Shown here in pieces: positions 63,276 to 64,000 of a stretch of 64,000 bases of DNA (position 1 is the first letter of the stretch; every line of letters begins with the position of its first letter). The DNA lies in the NCBI RefSeq assembly GCF_004799345.1, contig NZ_SSMC01000003.1:558001-622000 (forward strand), in the 5' to 3' direction. The position numbers and the translations under genes are program-made. The stretch is from Robertkochia marina (GTDB lineage: Bacteria > Bacteroidota > Bacteroidia > Flavobacteriales > Flavobacteriaceae). The notes beneath the pieces were generated by a model. That model did no database searches and was not told the origin of the DNA. It worked only from the letters and a program-made list of their open reading frames with translations.

Positions 63276-64000
63276 ATGAGTGAAGCTATTAAAGTTCCTA
63301 CGATGGCCGAGATGATGGCTGCCGGTAAATCTCCTGAAGTATTGTTTTGGGTAGGATGTGCAGGTAGTTTTGACGATCGTGCAAAAAAGATCACCAAGGC
63401 CTTTGTACGTATTCTTAATAAAGCCGGAGTAGAATTTGCCGTATTAGGCGCAGAAGAAAGCTGTACAGGAGATCCTGCCAAACGAGCCGGGAATGAATTC
63501 TTGTTTCAAATGCAGGCCATGACCAATATCGAGGTGATGAACGCCTATGAAATAAAGAAAGTGGTTACTGCCTGTCCTCATTGCTTTAATACCCTTAAAA
63601 ATGAATATCCTTCTTTGGGCGGTGACTATGAGGTGGTGCATCACACCCAGTTTTTAAAGTCGCTGTTGGAAGACGGACGACTCACCATAGAAGGCGGAAA
63701 ATTCAAGGGCAAGCGTATCACCTTTCACGACCCCTGCTATTTGGGGCGTGCCAATAACGTATACGAAGCTCCCCGTGACCTGATCAAAAAGCTGGATGCC
63801 GAATTGGTGGAGATGAAGAACTGCCGTAAAAAAGGCCTTTGTTGCGGAGCCGGAGGTGCACAAATGTTCAAGGAGCCGGAAAAAGGAAATAAGGATGTGA
63901 ATATAGAGCGTACAGAGCAGGCCCTGGAAACCAAGCCGGATATTGTTGCCGCCGGTTGTCCGTTCTGTAATACCATGCTTACCGATGGTGTAAAGGGTAA
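63276..64000 (+). CDS. CCG-domain Fe-S protein (HdrB/LutA-like), 3' end cut by the window edge
   Basis: Starts at ATG 63276 and stays open to the last base, so about 241 residues are visible. It has two cysteine-rich CCG domains: LFWVGCAGSFDDRAKKI with ACPHCFNTL, then FHDPCYLGR, GLCCGAGGAQMF and AGCPFCNTML. CCG domains bind unusual [4Fe-4S] clusters in heterodisulfide reductase B and lactate-utilisation LutA. It should be the soluble catalytic or electron-accepting partner of the membrane subunit at 61430. Only a short C-terminus is missing. Confidence 0.9.
   Translation, partial: MSEAIKVPTMAEMMAAGKSPEVLFWVGCAGSFDDRAKKITKAFVRILNKAGVEFAVLGAEESCTGDPAKRAGNEFLFQMQAMTNIEVMNAYEIKKVVTACPHCFNTLKNEYPSLGGDYEVVHHTQFLKSLLEDGRLTIEGGKFKGKRITFHDPCYLGRANNVYEAPRDLIKKLDAELVEMKNCRKKGLCCGAGGAQMFKEPEKGNKDVNIERTEQALETKPDIVAAGCPFCNTMLTDGVKG

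Overview
The window looks like chromosomal DNA of a marine Flavobacteriaceae member (Bacteroidota). Supporting signs are Bacteroidetes-type -7 promoter elements (TAnnTTTG) in front of many genes, few obvious Shine-Dalgarno sequences, many SPII lipoproteins, an RND pump fused to its outer-membrane factor, TIGR03643, DUF4159 and DUF5996 proteins, and a TamB/LptD/MlaD envelope set. No CRISPR array, rRNA, intact insertion sequence or prophage was seen.

Layout. 0-2.3 kb is a small accessory zone: the end of an Imm49-like immunity gene, an unknown small membrane-anchored protein, a complete yefM-yoeB toxin-antitoxin pair with a readable operator, and a decayed frameshifted gene. 2.4-7.4 kb holds a GH3 lipoprotein glycosidase and a Na/Pi cotransporter flanked on both sides by broken 3' ends of a gene whose intact copy lies at 16.6 kb. 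7.6-23 kb is an extracytoplasmic block: TonB-dependent receptor, two paralogous lipoproteins, a YD-repeat-like lipoprotein, a LytS/LytTR two-component pair, a vanadium-haloperoxidase-like lipoprotein, a beta-helix/cytochrome c fusion paired with a MauG-type di-haem peroxidase, and a beta-propeller amidohydrolase.

23-28.6 kb begins with an intergenic repeat island (including a REPIN-like inverted pair) and continues with a TetR-led operon for CoA-ester metabolism: acyl-CoA ligase, alpha/beta hydrolase, SCP2-type thiolase and SDR. 28.6-35 kb has a type II NADH dehydrogenase, a truncated MpaB-like oxygenase, TIGR03643, a DUF4412 protein, two tRNAs (Arg-TCT, Val-GAC) and DUF5996. 35-41 kb is a heavy-metal efflux operon. 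41-42.2 kb is a second repeat-rich non-coding stretch.

42.2-64 kb is mostly core: a VanX-like dipeptidase; a compact leftward operon of RNA modification and membrane genes (tsaD, rsmE, DUF4159, trmH-like, AI-2E-family transporter, THUMP-like methyltransferase); divergent tamB; glycolysis (pfkA, gap) with a BadF-type sugar kinase; ridA and lptD; then amiC-like amidase, mlaD, and a membrane Fe-S/CCG redox pair enclosing a small HAD protein. The last gene runs off the right edge.

Most gene assignments rest on recognisable motifs. The most unusual signals are the duplicated, partly identical 3' fragments of the beta-helix/cytochrome gene, the REPIN-like element, the overlapping tsaD/tamB promoters, and TTG starts on three envelope lipid-transport genes (tamB, lptD, mlaD).
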